The position numbers and the translations under genes were made by a program. A stretch of DNA of 64,000 bases from Kitasatospora fiedleri (GTDB lineage Bacteria; Actinomycetota; Actinomycetes; Streptomycetales; Streptomycetaceae), in assembly GCF_948472415.1 (NCBI RefSeq), contig NZ_OX419519.1:5394001-5458000 (forward strand), given 5' to 3'. Below are positions 53,426 to 64,000 of the stretch, piece by piece; within the stretch, counting starts at the first letter, position 1, and every line of letters begins with the position of its first letter. Under the pieces are notes generated by a model that saw only the letters and a list, made by a program, of their open reading frames with translations, had not been told where the DNA came from and did not search any database.

Positions 53426-55725
53426 ATGACCGAGGACGGGTGGCTGTCGGTGCGGGCGCAGCAGGCCGAGGCCGCCGCGCCCGGCGGCTTCGACCTGGCC
53501 GACTGCGTCCGGGAGCCGATCCACCTGCTCGGCGGCGTGCAGTCGTTCGGCGTGCTGATCGCGGTCGACCCGCTCGACGGGACCGTCCGCACCGTCTCCG
53601 ACAACGCCGCCGACCACCTGGGACGCCCCGCCGCGGACCTGGTCGGCCGCCCGGCCCGGGACCTGGTCGGCGCCGAGGTGCTCGCCGAGGCCGGGGCCGC
53701 CGGGGAGTCCGCCGTGCTGCTCACCGGCCGGGCCCGTCCCGCCGGCGCCGCCCACCCGTTCGACGTCAGCGCGCACCGCCGGGACGGGCTGCTGGTGCTG
53801 GAGCTCGAACCCTGCGCCGAGCGGTCCGAGGCCGGCCCGGGCTTCGCCCGCCGCGTCCAGCAGGCGCTGCTGCGCATCCAGCGGTGCGCCACCGTGGCGG
53901 AGTGCTGCGAGGCCGCCGTGCGCGAGGTGCGGCTGCTCACCGGCTACTCGCGGGTGGTGGCCTACCGCTTCGAGGACGCCGAGGGGCCCGGCGAGGTCGT
54001 CGCCGAGGACCGGGCCGGGCACCTGGAGCCCTGGCTCGGGCTGTGGTTCCCGGCCAGCGACATCCCGCCGCAGGCCCGGCGGCTCTACCGGCACAACTGG
54101 ATCCGGGTGATCGGCGACGTCGACGACCGCACCGCCGCGCTGCACTCCGCCCGCGGCGGGGCCGGCGCTCCGCCCCTCGACCTGTCCGCCGCGGCGCTGC
54201 GCACCGTCTCCGCGTACCACCTGGAGTACCTGCGCAACATCGGCGTGCGCTCCTCGATGTCGGTCTCGGTGCTCTCCGACGACGCCCTGTGGGGGCTGAT
54301 CGCCTGCCACGGCGAGGAGCCGCGCTGGCTGTCGCCGGACGTGCGGGCGGCCTGCGAACTGTTCGGCAGCGCGCTGTCCGTGCAGCTCGCCGCGGTCGCG
54401 GACCGGGAGCGGTCGGCGGCGCTCGGCCTGGTCCGCGGCGCCCTGGACGGCCTGCTCGGCGGGGCGCCCGACGAACGGGCCCCGTCCCTGCACGCCTTCG
54501 CCGGGCTGTTCGCCGGGCTGGTCGAGGCGGACGGCCTGGTCGTCGACCAGGCCGGGCAGACCACCGTCGAGGGCCCGGACCCGGGCGCCCGGACGCTCTC
54601 CCGGCTGCGGACCGTCGCCGCGGGCCTGCGGACCACCGAGACCTGGTACACCGACCGGCTGGCGGAAGCACTCGCCGACGCGTGCGGCGAGCCGGTCGGC
54701 GCGGACGCGGCGGCGGGCGGCGACGGCACCACCCCGGGAGGCGTCCTGCTGCTGCCGCTGGGGACGGGTTCCTCGCCTGGTGGCGGGAGGAGCGGACCGG
54801 CACCCGCAGCTGGGCCACCGACCCCGCGGTACCCGTCCGGCTGGGACCGCACGGCGAGCGGTTGACGCCGCGCGGCTCCACCGAGGTGTTCCGGGCGGCC
54901 GTGCGGGGCCGCAGCCTGCCGTGGAGCGGCACCGACCTGGCGGCCGCCCACGAGGTGGCCCGGGCGGTCGCCGGGCTGCTGGCCCGGCACGCCGCCTGGA
55001 CCGCGGTCTTCGCCCAGCGGCTGGAACGCAGCAACGCGGACCTCGACGCCTTCGCCCACGCCGCCGCCCACGACCTCAAGGAGCCGCTGCGCGGGATCTC
55101 CAACGCGGCCAGCTTCGTCATCGAGGACGTCGGCGACGCCCTGGACGGGGCCGGCCGCCGCCACCTGGACACCGTGCGCCGGCTGACCGTCCGGATGGAC
55201 GGCCTGCTCGACTCGCTGCTGCGCTACTCCCAGGTCAGCGAGGTCGGACTGCACCGCGTCCCGGTGCCGCTCGCCGAGGCCCTGGAGCACGCCCTGGAGA
55301 TCGCCGGGCCCCGGCTCGCCGAACAGCGCGTCCGGCTCCTGCGCGGGCACCTCCCGGTCGTCCACGCCGATCCCGACCGGCTCCAGGAGGTCCTGGTCAA
55401 CCTGCTGGTGAACGCCGCCAAGTACGCCCGGGCGGACGGGCCGCGCACCGTCGAGGTCACGGTGGAGCGCAGGCCGGGCCCGGACGGCGGCCCGGAGCGG
55501 GAGGCGGTGGTGGTCCGCGACAACGGGATCGGCGTGCCGGCCGCCCAGCGCGAGCTGGTGTTCGGGCTGTTCCGCCGACTGCACCGGACGGCCGAGCACG
55601 GCGGCGGCTCCGGCGCCGGACTGGCCATCGTGCGCCGCATCGTCGAACGGCACGGCGGCGCGGTCTGGTTGGACGACGCCCCCGGAGGCGGCACCGCGGT
55701 CTGCTTCACCCTGCCCGAGGAGTGA
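53426..55725 (+). pseudogene. Bacteriophytochrome histidine kinase, split by an apparent -1 frameshift
   Basis: PAS-GAF-PHY-HisKA-ATPase architecture. The biliverdin-attaching Cys is kept in DLADCVREPIHLLGG near residue 30; the GAF chromophore pocket has PASDIPPQARRLYRHNW and RTVSAYHLEYLRNIGVRSSM; LIACHG has Gly where most have CHH. The first frame (from ATG 53426) runs to 54865, and the continuation GFLAWWREERTGTRSW, then AAAHDLKEPLRGISNAASF (His box) and VVRDNGIGVP, is in the next frame. The switch lies at GGGG (54760-54763), where five G would give a 766-residue protein. It is divergent from the PP2C/Rcp1 genes. Confidence 0.88.
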
Positions 55726-55756
55726 CCGCCCGCTGCCCGGACCCCGGCCCCCGCCG

Positions 55757-55786
55757 CCGCTGACCGGCCACCCGCCCGGTCAGCGG
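55757..55786. terminator. Terminator hairpin between phytochrome and sucrase/ferredoxin-like genes
   Basis: CCGCTGACCGG (55757-55767) pairs with 55776-55786. The right arm contains the stop codon of the minus-strand gene. Confidence 0.7.
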
Positions 55787-56685
55787 GCCACGGCCTCCAG
55801 CGCGACCACGTCCATCCGGGACGGGGTGCCCGGGCCCTTGCCGCAGCTCTCGGGGCGCGGCGGTTCGCTGAACGACTCGGCGACGGTGGCCCGCCAGTGC
55901 CGGCCGTCGGCGTGCCGGACGTCGACCGTCCAGGGCGAGCCGCCGGGGGACACCCGCAGGGTCAGCGCGTCGGCGGCGGTCTCGGCCGCCAGCTCGCGGA
56001 CGGCCTGCTCGGCGGCCTGGGCGGGACGCGGCCAGTACGAACGGCCGCGCGAGTGCGCCGGGACGGTGTGGCCCGCGGCGGTCGCGGCCAGCACCTCCTT
56101 CGCGGACTCGGCGGTCAGCCGCCCGTACGCGTAGCCGTGCGGCAGCACCAGCATGGTCGGCGAGAAGCGGTGCCCGCCGAGGTGGGTGACCTCCCACGCC
56201 TCGCTGTGGCCGGCCGCCGCGATGTCCGCCGCCAGCGGGCGGCCGAGCAGCGCGCAGCAGCGGTCGCGGCGGCCGTTGGTGCACACCAGGGCGATCGGGC
56301 CGCCGACGTGCGGGGCGCCGAAGGAGCCGTGGTCGCCCGCGCCGAGGGCGGCGAAGTCGAGGGCGAGCAGTTCGCCGGGGTCGGCGACGTGCCCGCGGCG
56401 GACCCACGGGTCGGCCGGGGAGGTGTGCGCGACCAGCACCTCGTGCCGGGCCGCGAGGTCGCCGTCCGGGTGCCGGCCCGGGCGGCGGATCAGCGCCACC
56501 CGGACGCCGGTCCCCTCCGCGGCCGCCTCCAGCGCGGCGCCGACCCCGGCGTCGAGGTGACTGCCGGTCAGCGCCCGCGCCCCCCACGGGCCGGACTGCT
56601 CGACCAGCAGCCAGGTGGTGGCGGTGGCCGCGGTGGCGGTCAACGGCTCGGCCAGTTCGTGCGACAGCGTCGTGCAGGTGCTCAC
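55780..56685 (-). CDS. Sucrase/ferredoxin-like (Suc_Fer) protein
   Basis: A 301-residue member of the sucrase/ferredoxin-like family, related to thioredoxin-like [2Fe-2S] proteins. The C-terminal thioredoxin-like part has CTNGRRDRCCALLG and EVTHLGGHRFSPTMLVLPHG, with Cys and His residues suitable for an iron-sulfur cluster. GTG 56685 (STCTTLSHELAEPL) is chosen; GTG 56694 in frame is equally possible. The biochemical role of the family is poorly known. It follows parC in the same orientation, separated by 136 bases. Confidence 0.85.
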   Translation of the reverse strand: MSTCTTLSHELAEPLTATAATATTWLLVEQSGPWGARALTGSHLDAGVGAALEAAAEGTGVRVALIRRPGRHPDGDLAARHEVLVAHTSPADPWVRRGHVADPGELLALDFAALGAGDHGSFGAPHVGGPIALVCTNGRRDRCCALLGRPLAADIAAAGHSEAWEVTHLGGHRFSPTMLVLPHGYAYGRLTAESAKEVLAATAAGHTVPAHSRGRSYWPRPAQAAEQAVRELAAETAADALTLRVSPGGSPWTVDVRHADGRHWRATVAESFSEPPRPESCGKGPGTPSRMDVVALEAVAR

Positions 56686-56821
56686 CCGCCCCACCCTAGG
56701 CCCTGGGGCTCCTCCGGCGGCCGGCGCGCGGGTCCGGGCCCCGGGGGCCCGGGGAGCGGCGGGCCCGGCCGCGGTGCGCCTCGACCCGCGGCTCCCCCGG
56801 CCCGGGCCGGGGCCCGTGCCG

Positions 56822-59272
<2,451 letters not shown>

Positions 59273-59509
59273 CGCTGCGGGGCTCCCTTGCGGTACGTGC
59301 GGTACATGGGTACGGGCGGACGCGGGCGTGAACGCCCCCCATTGTGGACCCTCGGTGGGACACCCCCCGTCACCCGGGCCGCTTCCGCCGCTGGCGAACG
59401 CGCCCCGTGGCCGGACACCTGACGGCGGGACCCGGCGTTGCACCACAATGGGGACGTCACACGCCCCCGGCCCGGAACACTCCGGAACCGACGACGGGAA
59501 GGACCCCGC

Positions 59510-60847
59510 ATGGCCAACCCCGCGCCCGCAAGCGGCCTCGCCATCACCGAACACCGCCTGGCCAACGGCCTCCGCGTGGTGCTCTCCGAGGACCACCTCA
59601 CCCCGGTCACGGCGGTGTGCCTGTGGTACGACGTGGGCTCCCGGCACGAGGTCAAGGGGCGCACCGGTCTCGCCCACCTCTTCGAGCACCTGATGTTCCA
59701 GGGCTCGGCGAACGTCTCCAACAACGGCCACTTCGAACTGGTCCAGGGCGCCGGCGGCTCGCTCAACGGCACCACCAGCTTCGAGCGCACCAACTACTTC
59801 GAGACCATGCCCGCCCACCAACTGGAGCTCGCGCTCTGGCTGGAGGCCGACCGGATGGGCTCGCTGCTGGCCGCGCTGGACGAGACGTCCATGGAGAACC
59901 AGCGCGACGTGGTGAAGAACGAGCGCCGCCAGCGCTACGACAACGTGCCCTACGGCACCGCGTTCGAGAAGCTCACCGCGCTGTCCTTCCCCGACGGCCA
60001 CCCCTACCACCACACCCCGATCGGCTCGATGGCCGACCTGGACGCCGCGACGCTGGAGGACGCCCGCACGTTCTTCCGCACCTACTACGCGCCCAACAAC
60101 GCGGTGCTGGCGATCGTCGGCGACCTCGACCCGGAGCAGACCGTCGCCTGGGTGGAGAAGTACTTCGGCTCGATCCCGGCCCACGACGGCAAGCAGCCGC
60201 CGCGCGACGGCGCCCTGCCGGAGACCATCGGCCGCGAGGTGCGCGAGCTGATCCGCGAGGACGTCCCGTCCCGCGCGCTGATGGCCGCCTACCGGCTCCC
60301 GCACGACGGCACCCGGGAGGCCGACGCGGCCGACCTGGCGCTCACCATCCTGGGCAGCGGCGAGTCGTCGCGCCTGTACAACCGGCTGGTGCGCCGCGAC
60401 CGCACCGCCGTCGCGGCCGGCTTCGGCCTGCTGCGGCTGGCCGGCGCGCCCTCGCTCGGCTGGCTGGACGTCAAGGCCGGCGGCGACGCCACCCTGGAGC
60501 AGATCGAGGCCGCCGTCGACGAGGAGCTGGCCCGGTTCGCCGCCGAGGGCCCCACCGCCGAGGAGCTGGAGCGGGCCCAGGCGCAGATCGAGCGCGAGTG
60601 GCTGGACCGGCTCACCACGGTGGCTGGCCGGGCCGACGAACTCTGCCGCTACGCCGTCCTGTTCGGCGACCCGAAGCTGGTCAACGGCGCGCTGCCGAAG
60701 GTCCTCGACGTCACCGCCGAGGAGGTCCGGGCGGTCGCCGCCGCCCGGCTGCGCCCCGACAACCGGGCCGTGCTGGTGTACGAGCCGACCACCGGTGACG
60801 ACGACGGCACCGCGAACGACGAGAACGACGAGGAGGCGGCGGCGTGA
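59510..60847 (+). CDS. M16-family zinc metallopeptidase, catalytic subunit
   Basis: A 445-residue pitrilysin-type peptidase. The inverted zinc motif HLFEHLMFQGS supplies HxxEH, with a downstream Glu in QRDVVKNERRQRYDN; NGLRVVLSEDHLTPV is the usual N-terminal strand. ATG 59510 follows GGGAAGGA. The next gene begins within its stop codon (GTGA), so both subunits are made together, as in bacterial heterodimeric M16 peptidases. It is probably an oligopeptide-degrading enzyme; no signal peptide is seen. Confidence 0.93.
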   Translation: MANPAPASGLAITEHRLANGLRVVLSEDHLTPVTAVCLWYDVGSRHEVKGRTGLAHLFEHLMFQGSANVSNNGHFELVQGAGGSLNGTTSFERTNYFETMPAHQLELALWLEADRMGSLLAALDETSMENQRDVVKNERRQRYDNVPYGTAFEKLTALSFPDGHPYHHTPIGSMADLDAATLEDARTFFRTYYAPNNAVLAIVGDLDPEQTVAWVEKYFGSIPAHDGKQPPRDGALPETIGREVRELIREDVPSRALMAAYRLPHDGTREADAADLALTILGSGESSRLYNRLVRRDRTAVAAGFGLLRLAGAPSLGWLDVKAGGDATLEQIEAAVDEELARFAAEGPTAEELERAQAQIEREWLDRLTTVAGRADELCRYAVLFGDPKLVNGALPKVLDVTAEEVRAVAAARLRPDNRAVLVYEPTTGDDDGTANDENDEEAAA

Positions 60848-62232
60848 GCGACCACACCCCCGCGATGGAGTTCCACCCGCAGCCGCAGCCCGGCACCCCC
60901 ACCCCGTGGGCGTTCCCGGCGCCCGAACGGCTCACCCTGGCCAACGGCCTGACGGTGCTGCACTGCCACCGCCCCGGCCAGCAGCTGGTCGCCGTCGACA
61001 TGGTGCTCGACGCGCCGCTGGCCGCCGAGCCGGAGGGCCTGGACGGCGTCGCCTCGATCCTGTCCCGGGCGCTGTCCGAGGGCACCGACACGCTCACCGC
61101 CGAGGAGTTCGCGGGCGAGCTGGAGCGGGCCGGCGCCACCCTGGACACCCACGCCGACCACCCGGCGGTCCGGGTCTCGCTGGAGGTCCCGGCCTCCCGC
61201 CTGGAGCGCGGCCTGACCCTGCTCGGCGACGCGCTGCGCGCCCCCGCGCTGCCCGCCGACGAGATCGAGCGGCTGGTCGCCAACCGCCTCGACGAGATCG
61301 TCCACGAGCAGGCCAACCCGGCCCGGCGGGCCGCCAAGGCGCTGTACGCCGAGCTGTTCCCGGCCCACGACCGGCTGTCGCGGCCGCGGGCCGGCTCCGC
61401 CGACTCGGTCAAGCGGATCGACCGGGACGCGGTCAAGGCGTTCTACGACGCCCACCTGCGCCCGTCCACCGCCACCGCCGTGGTGGTCGGCGACCTGACC
61501 GGCGTCGACCTGGCCGCGCTGCTGGAGTCCACCCTGGGCCGGTGGAGCGCCGAGACCCGGGAGCCGGCCGCGCACGGCCCGGTGGTCGGCGACGACGCCG
61601 GGCGGGTGGTCATCGTCGACCGGCCCGGCTCGGTCCAGACCCAGCTGCTGATCGGCCGGATCGGCCCGGACCGGCACGACCCCGCGTGGGCCGCGCAGGT
61701 GCTCGGCACCTACTGCCTCGGCGGCACCCTCACCTCCCGGCTGGACCGGGTGCTGCGCGAGGAGAAGGGCTACACCTACGGCGTGCGGGCGTTCGCCCAG
61801 GCGCTGCGCTCGGCCGCCGACGGCTCCGGCCGCGGGCTGCTGGCGATCAGCGGCTCGGTGGACACCGAGTCCACCGCGCCCGCGCTCCAGGACACCTGGA
61901 CCATCCTGCGCGCGCTGGCCGACGGCGGCCTGACCGACGCCGAGCGGGAGGAGGCCGTCCAGTTCCTGGTCGGCGTCGCCCCGCTCAAGTACGAGACGGC
62001 CGGCTCGGTCGCCGCGACCCTGGCCGACCAGGTCGAGCAGTACCTGCCGGACACCTACCAGGCCGACTTCTACCGGAGGCTGGCCGAGCTGGACACCGCG
62101 GCCGCCACCCGGGCCGTGGTCGCCGCCTTCCCGCCGGACCGGCTGGTCACCGTGCTGGTCGGCGACGCCTCGGTGATCGCCGAGCCGGTCAAGGCGCTCG
62201 GCATCGGGGACGTCACGGTCGTCGCCAACTGA
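60844..62232 (+). CDS. M16-family peptidase-like subunit without the zinc motif
   Basis: A 462-residue M16 protein that keeps the fold (LTLANGLTVLHCHRPGQQLV at the start, EEKGYTYGVRAFAQAL in the second half) but lacks HxxEH; the equivalent stretch is GLDGVASILSRALSEG. In relatives such a subunit supplies Arg/Tyr residues for substrate binding to its active partner. Translation is coupled to the active subunit by GTGA. A strong terminator with a T-tract follows. Confidence 0.92.
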   Translation: MSDHTPAMEFHPQPQPGTPTPWAFPAPERLTLANGLTVLHCHRPGQQLVAVDMVLDAPLAAEPEGLDGVASILSRALSEGTDTLTAEEFAGELERAGATLDTHADHPAVRVSLEVPASRLERGLTLLGDALRAPALPADEIERLVANRLDEIVHEQANPARRAAKALYAELFPAHDRLSRPRAGSADSVKRIDRDAVKAFYDAHLRPSTATAVVVGDLTGVDLAALLESTLGRWSAETREPAAHGPVVGDDAGRVVIVDRPGSVQTQLLIGRIGPDRHDPAWAAQVLGTYCLGGTLTSRLDRVLREEKGYTYGVRAFAQALRSAADGSGRGLLAISGSVDTESTAPALQDTWTILRALADGGLTDAEREEAVQFLVGVAPLKYETAGSVAATLADQVEQYLPDTYQADFYRRLAELDTAAATRAVVAAFPPDRLVTVLVGDASVIAEPVKALGIGDVTVVAN

Positions 62233-62239
62233 GTCCGTC

Positions 62240-62287
62240 CGCCGGGGGTCCGACGGGGCGTCAGCCCCGCCGGACCCCCGGCGTTTT
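62240..62287 (+). terminator. Terminator with T-tract after the M16 pair
   Basis: A 20-bp stem with one mismatch (62240-62259 with 62264-62283), GTCA loop, then TTTT: the most canonical intrinsic terminator in the window. Confidence 0.92.
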
Positions 62288-62378
62288 AATGCCTTGCGCG
62301 CCGCCGCCGCCCCGTGGGTAGATATCCCCGGCCGGGCGGCAGGCGCGCGGACCACGAGTGCGGAAGGAGGCGGTCACC

Positions 62379-62444
62379 ATGCGGGTCGAGCCACGACGAC
62401 GCTCCCCGAGACTGCCCTTCCGCTGTTCGTACCGAACCGCCTGA
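62379..62444 (+). CDS. Small Arg-rich ORF upstream of rtcB (possible leader peptide)
   Basis: ATG 62379 lies eight bases after an excellent AAGGAGG and encodes 21 residues (begins MRVEPRRRSPRLP, ends YRTA; seven Arg and one Cys). It ends 131 bases before rtcB and lies after the upstream terminator, so it would be the first ORF of the rtcB transcript. The strong ribosome-binding site is the main reason to accept it; it may be a regulatory leader peptide. Confidence 0.45.
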   Translation: MRVEPRRRSPRLPFRCSYRTA

Positions 62445-62575
62445 GCGGTCCCTCCGCGCAGCGCCGTCCGCTGCCCGCGGCCCGTCCCGGGCCGCCCCCC
62501 TGGTCTTCCCCGCCGCCGCACCGGGCCCCTTCGTGCGGCACCCTGAACCCACCCGACCCAGGAGGTCGCACCCCC

Positions 62576-63769
62576 ATGTCGTACACCGAGGTACCCGGCG
62601 TCCGCGTCCCGATCCGGATGTGGACCGACCCGGCCACCGTCGAGGGCCAGGCCATGCAGCAGCTGCGCAACATCAGCACGCTGCCCTGGCTGCACGGCCT
62701 CGCCGTGATGCCGGACGTCCACCTGGGCAAGGGCGCGACGGTCGGCTCCGTCATCGCGATGAAGGGCGCGGTCTGCCCGGCCGCGGTCGGCGTCGACATC
62801 GGCTGCGGGATGACGGCCGTGAAGTCCTCGCTCACCGCGAAGGACCTGCCCGACGACCTGTCGCACCTGCGCCACCGGATCGAGCAGGCCATCCCGGTCG
62901 GCCGCGGCCTGCACACCGACCCGGTCGACCCGGGCAAGCTGCACGGCGTGTCCACCGCCGGCTGGGACGACTTCTGGCGGCGCTTCGACGGCATCGCGCC
63001 GGACGTCCGCTGGCGGCGCGAGCGGGCCGCCCAGCAGATGGCCACCCTCGGCGGCGGCAACCACTTCATCGAGCTCTGCCTGGACGACGACGGCGCGGTC
63101 TGGCTGATGCTGCACTCCGGTTCGCGCAACATCGGCAAGGAGCTGGCCGAGCACCACATGTCGATCGCCCGGTCCCTGCCGCACAACCAGGGCCTGATCG
63201 ACCGCGACCTCGCGGTCTTCATCGCCGACACCCCGCAGATGGCCGCCTACCGCTCCGACCTGTTCTGGGCGCAGGAGTACGCCAAGCACAACCGGGCGCT
63301 GATGATGGTCCTGTTCCAGGACGCGGTCCGCCGCGAACTGCCCAAGGCCCGGGCCGTGTTCGAGCCGATGATCTCCTGCCACCACAACTACGTGGCCGAG
63401 GAGCGCTACGACGGCGTCGACCTGCTCGTCACCCGCAAGGGCGCGATCCGGGCCGGCTCCGGCGAGTACGGCATCATCCCGGGCTCGATGGGCACCGGCT
63501 CGTACATCGTGAAGGGCCTGGGGAACGCCGCCTCGTTCAACTCGGCCTCGCACGGCGCCGGTCGGAAGATGAGCCGGACGGCGGCCAAGAAGCGCTTCAC
63601 CACGGCGGACCTGGTCGCGCAGACGGCGGGCGTCGAGTGCCGCAAGGACGCCGGCGTGGTCGACGAGATCCCCGGCGCGTACAAGCCGATCGAGAAGGTC
63701 ATCGAGCAGCAGCGGGATCTGGTCGAGGTGGTGGCGCACCTCAAGCAGGTGATCTGCGTGAAGGGCTGA
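62576..63769 (+). CDS. rtcB: RNA ligase RtcB (3'-phosphate/5'-hydroxyl ligase)
   Basis: A 397-residue RtcB of the shorter bacterial type. Metal-binding and catalytic motifs are MPDVHLGKGATVGSV, VGVDIGCGMTAVK (metal-binding Cys), LGGGNHFIELCLD, MLHSGSRNIG, ISCHHNY and the guanylylated His in SHGAGRKMSR near residue 325. It seals RNA breaks using GTP and Mn2+ in RNA repair or tRNA splicing-like reactions. No archease or RtcA gene is seen nearby. ATG 62576 follows AGGAGG by about 11 bases. Confidence 0.95.
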   Translation: MSYTEVPGVRVPIRMWTDPATVEGQAMQQLRNISTLPWLHGLAVMPDVHLGKGATVGSVIAMKGAVCPAAVGVDIGCGMTAVKSSLTAKDLPDDLSHLRHRIEQAIPVGRGLHTDPVDPGKLHGVSTAGWDDFWRRFDGIAPDVRWRRERAAQQMATLGGGNHFIELCLDDDGAVWLMLHSGSRNIGKELAEHHMSIARSLPHNQGLIDRDLAVFIADTPQMAAYRSDLFWAQEYAKHNRALMMVLFQDAVRRELPKARAVFEPMISCHHNYVAEERYDGVDLLVTRKGAIRAGSGEYGIIPGSMGTGSYIVKGLGNAASFNSASHGAGRKMSRTAAKKRFTTADLVAQTAGVECRKDAGVVDEIPGAYKPIEKVIEQQRDLVEVVAHLKQVICVKG

Positions 63770-63776
63770 CGGCCGG

Positions 63777-64000
63777 TCAGGGCCCGGAGGTGCTGCGGGC
63801 CGGGGCGAAGACGTACCGGTCCAGCACCAGCGGGATGTCCGCGAGGATCTCCGGGTCGCCCTGCGGGTCCTCCTGGAACGCCAGGCCGAGCATCCGCACG
63901 GCCACGGCCACGGCCACACCCGCCCGGCGGCGGGTCTCGGCCGTGCCCGCCAGCCCGAACGAGTCCACCAGCACCTCGTGCACGCGCTCCACGATCCGCC
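63777..64000 (-). CDS. C-terminal part of a probable TetR-family regulator (cut by window edge)
   Basis: The open frame enters from the right edge and stops at 63777. The visible 70-odd residues (RVHEVLVDSFGLAGTAETRR, then AVAVAVRMLGLAFQEDP and IPLVLDRYVFAPA) resemble the last helices of TetR-type ligand-binding domains. The DNA-binding part is outside the window, so the family assignment is tentative. It is convergent with rtcB, only seven bases apart. Confidence 0.55.
   Translation of the reverse strand, partial: RIVERVHEVLVDSFGLAGTAETRRRAGVAVAVAVRMLGLAFQEDPQGDPEILADIPLVLDRYVFAPARSTSGP

Overview
The window is high-GC DNA with strong third-position G/C bias, frequent GTG/TTG starts, GTGA/ATGA overlaps and a gene set (whiH, hrdB, vitamin B12-dependent nrdJ, LexA, ParE/ParC, DUF4192, DUF7455) typical of Streptomycetaceae (Streptomyces or Kitasatospora). 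Most of it reads as conserved chromosomal core with a few accessory blocks. No tRNA, rRNA, CRISPR array, transposase or phage gene was seen.

Layout. 1-1627: two tandem secreted lipoprotein-like serine proteases (the first cut by the window edge). 1880-7348: a four-gene NRPS-independent siderophore operon carrying all four enzyme classes of the aerobactin pathway (two IucA/IucC synthetases, an IucB-type acyltransferase, an IucD-type N-hydroxylase) behind a possible iron box. 7361-14356: DNA repair and deoxynucleotide block, with a DinG-like helicase converging on lexA across a perfect 32-bp hairpin and a 16-bp tandem repeat, then nrdR-nrdJ behind NrdR boxes. 14548-16213: an SDR-like protein and an apparently leaderless HTH/Clp_N pair with twin palindromic operators. 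16397-19938: sugar ABC importer (binding protein plus two permeases, no ATPase). 20283-23396: a large secreted modular protein. 23638-28605: rnhB, two uncharacterised genes, and recQ fused to a phosphoribosyltransferase-like tail. 28812-35046: DUF4192 protein, S33-type hydrolase, and a glycogen-debranching-like protein. 35166-38796: NrtR-type Nudix regulator and a two-gene ABC exporter. 39055-42018: whiH (sporulation) and hrdB (principal sigma factor). 42236-46001: trypsin-like protease, DUF7455, parE. 46188-50789: membrane protein, two-component system and DUF485/ActP-type symporter. 50890-55725: single-domain response regulator, GAF/SpoIIE phosphatase and a divergent bacteriophytochrome kinase. 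55780-62232: sucrase/ferredoxin-like protein, parC, and a pair of M16 peptidases. 62379-63769: a small Arg-rich leader ORF and rtcB. 63777-end: C-terminus of a probable TetR regulator.

The most consequential sequence-level observation is that three otherwise well-conserved genes (the nrtR-like gene, hrdB and the phytochrome kinase) are each broken by what looks like one missing base in a G/C homopolymer. In two of them the context is the same CTTCCCCCG string. This points to systematic homopolymer under-calling in the assembly, or less likely to slippage in the genome. The gene order suggests coordinated themes (iron acquisition; SOS response and dNTP supply; developmental regulation; light sensing), but these links are inferred from neighbourhood and families.
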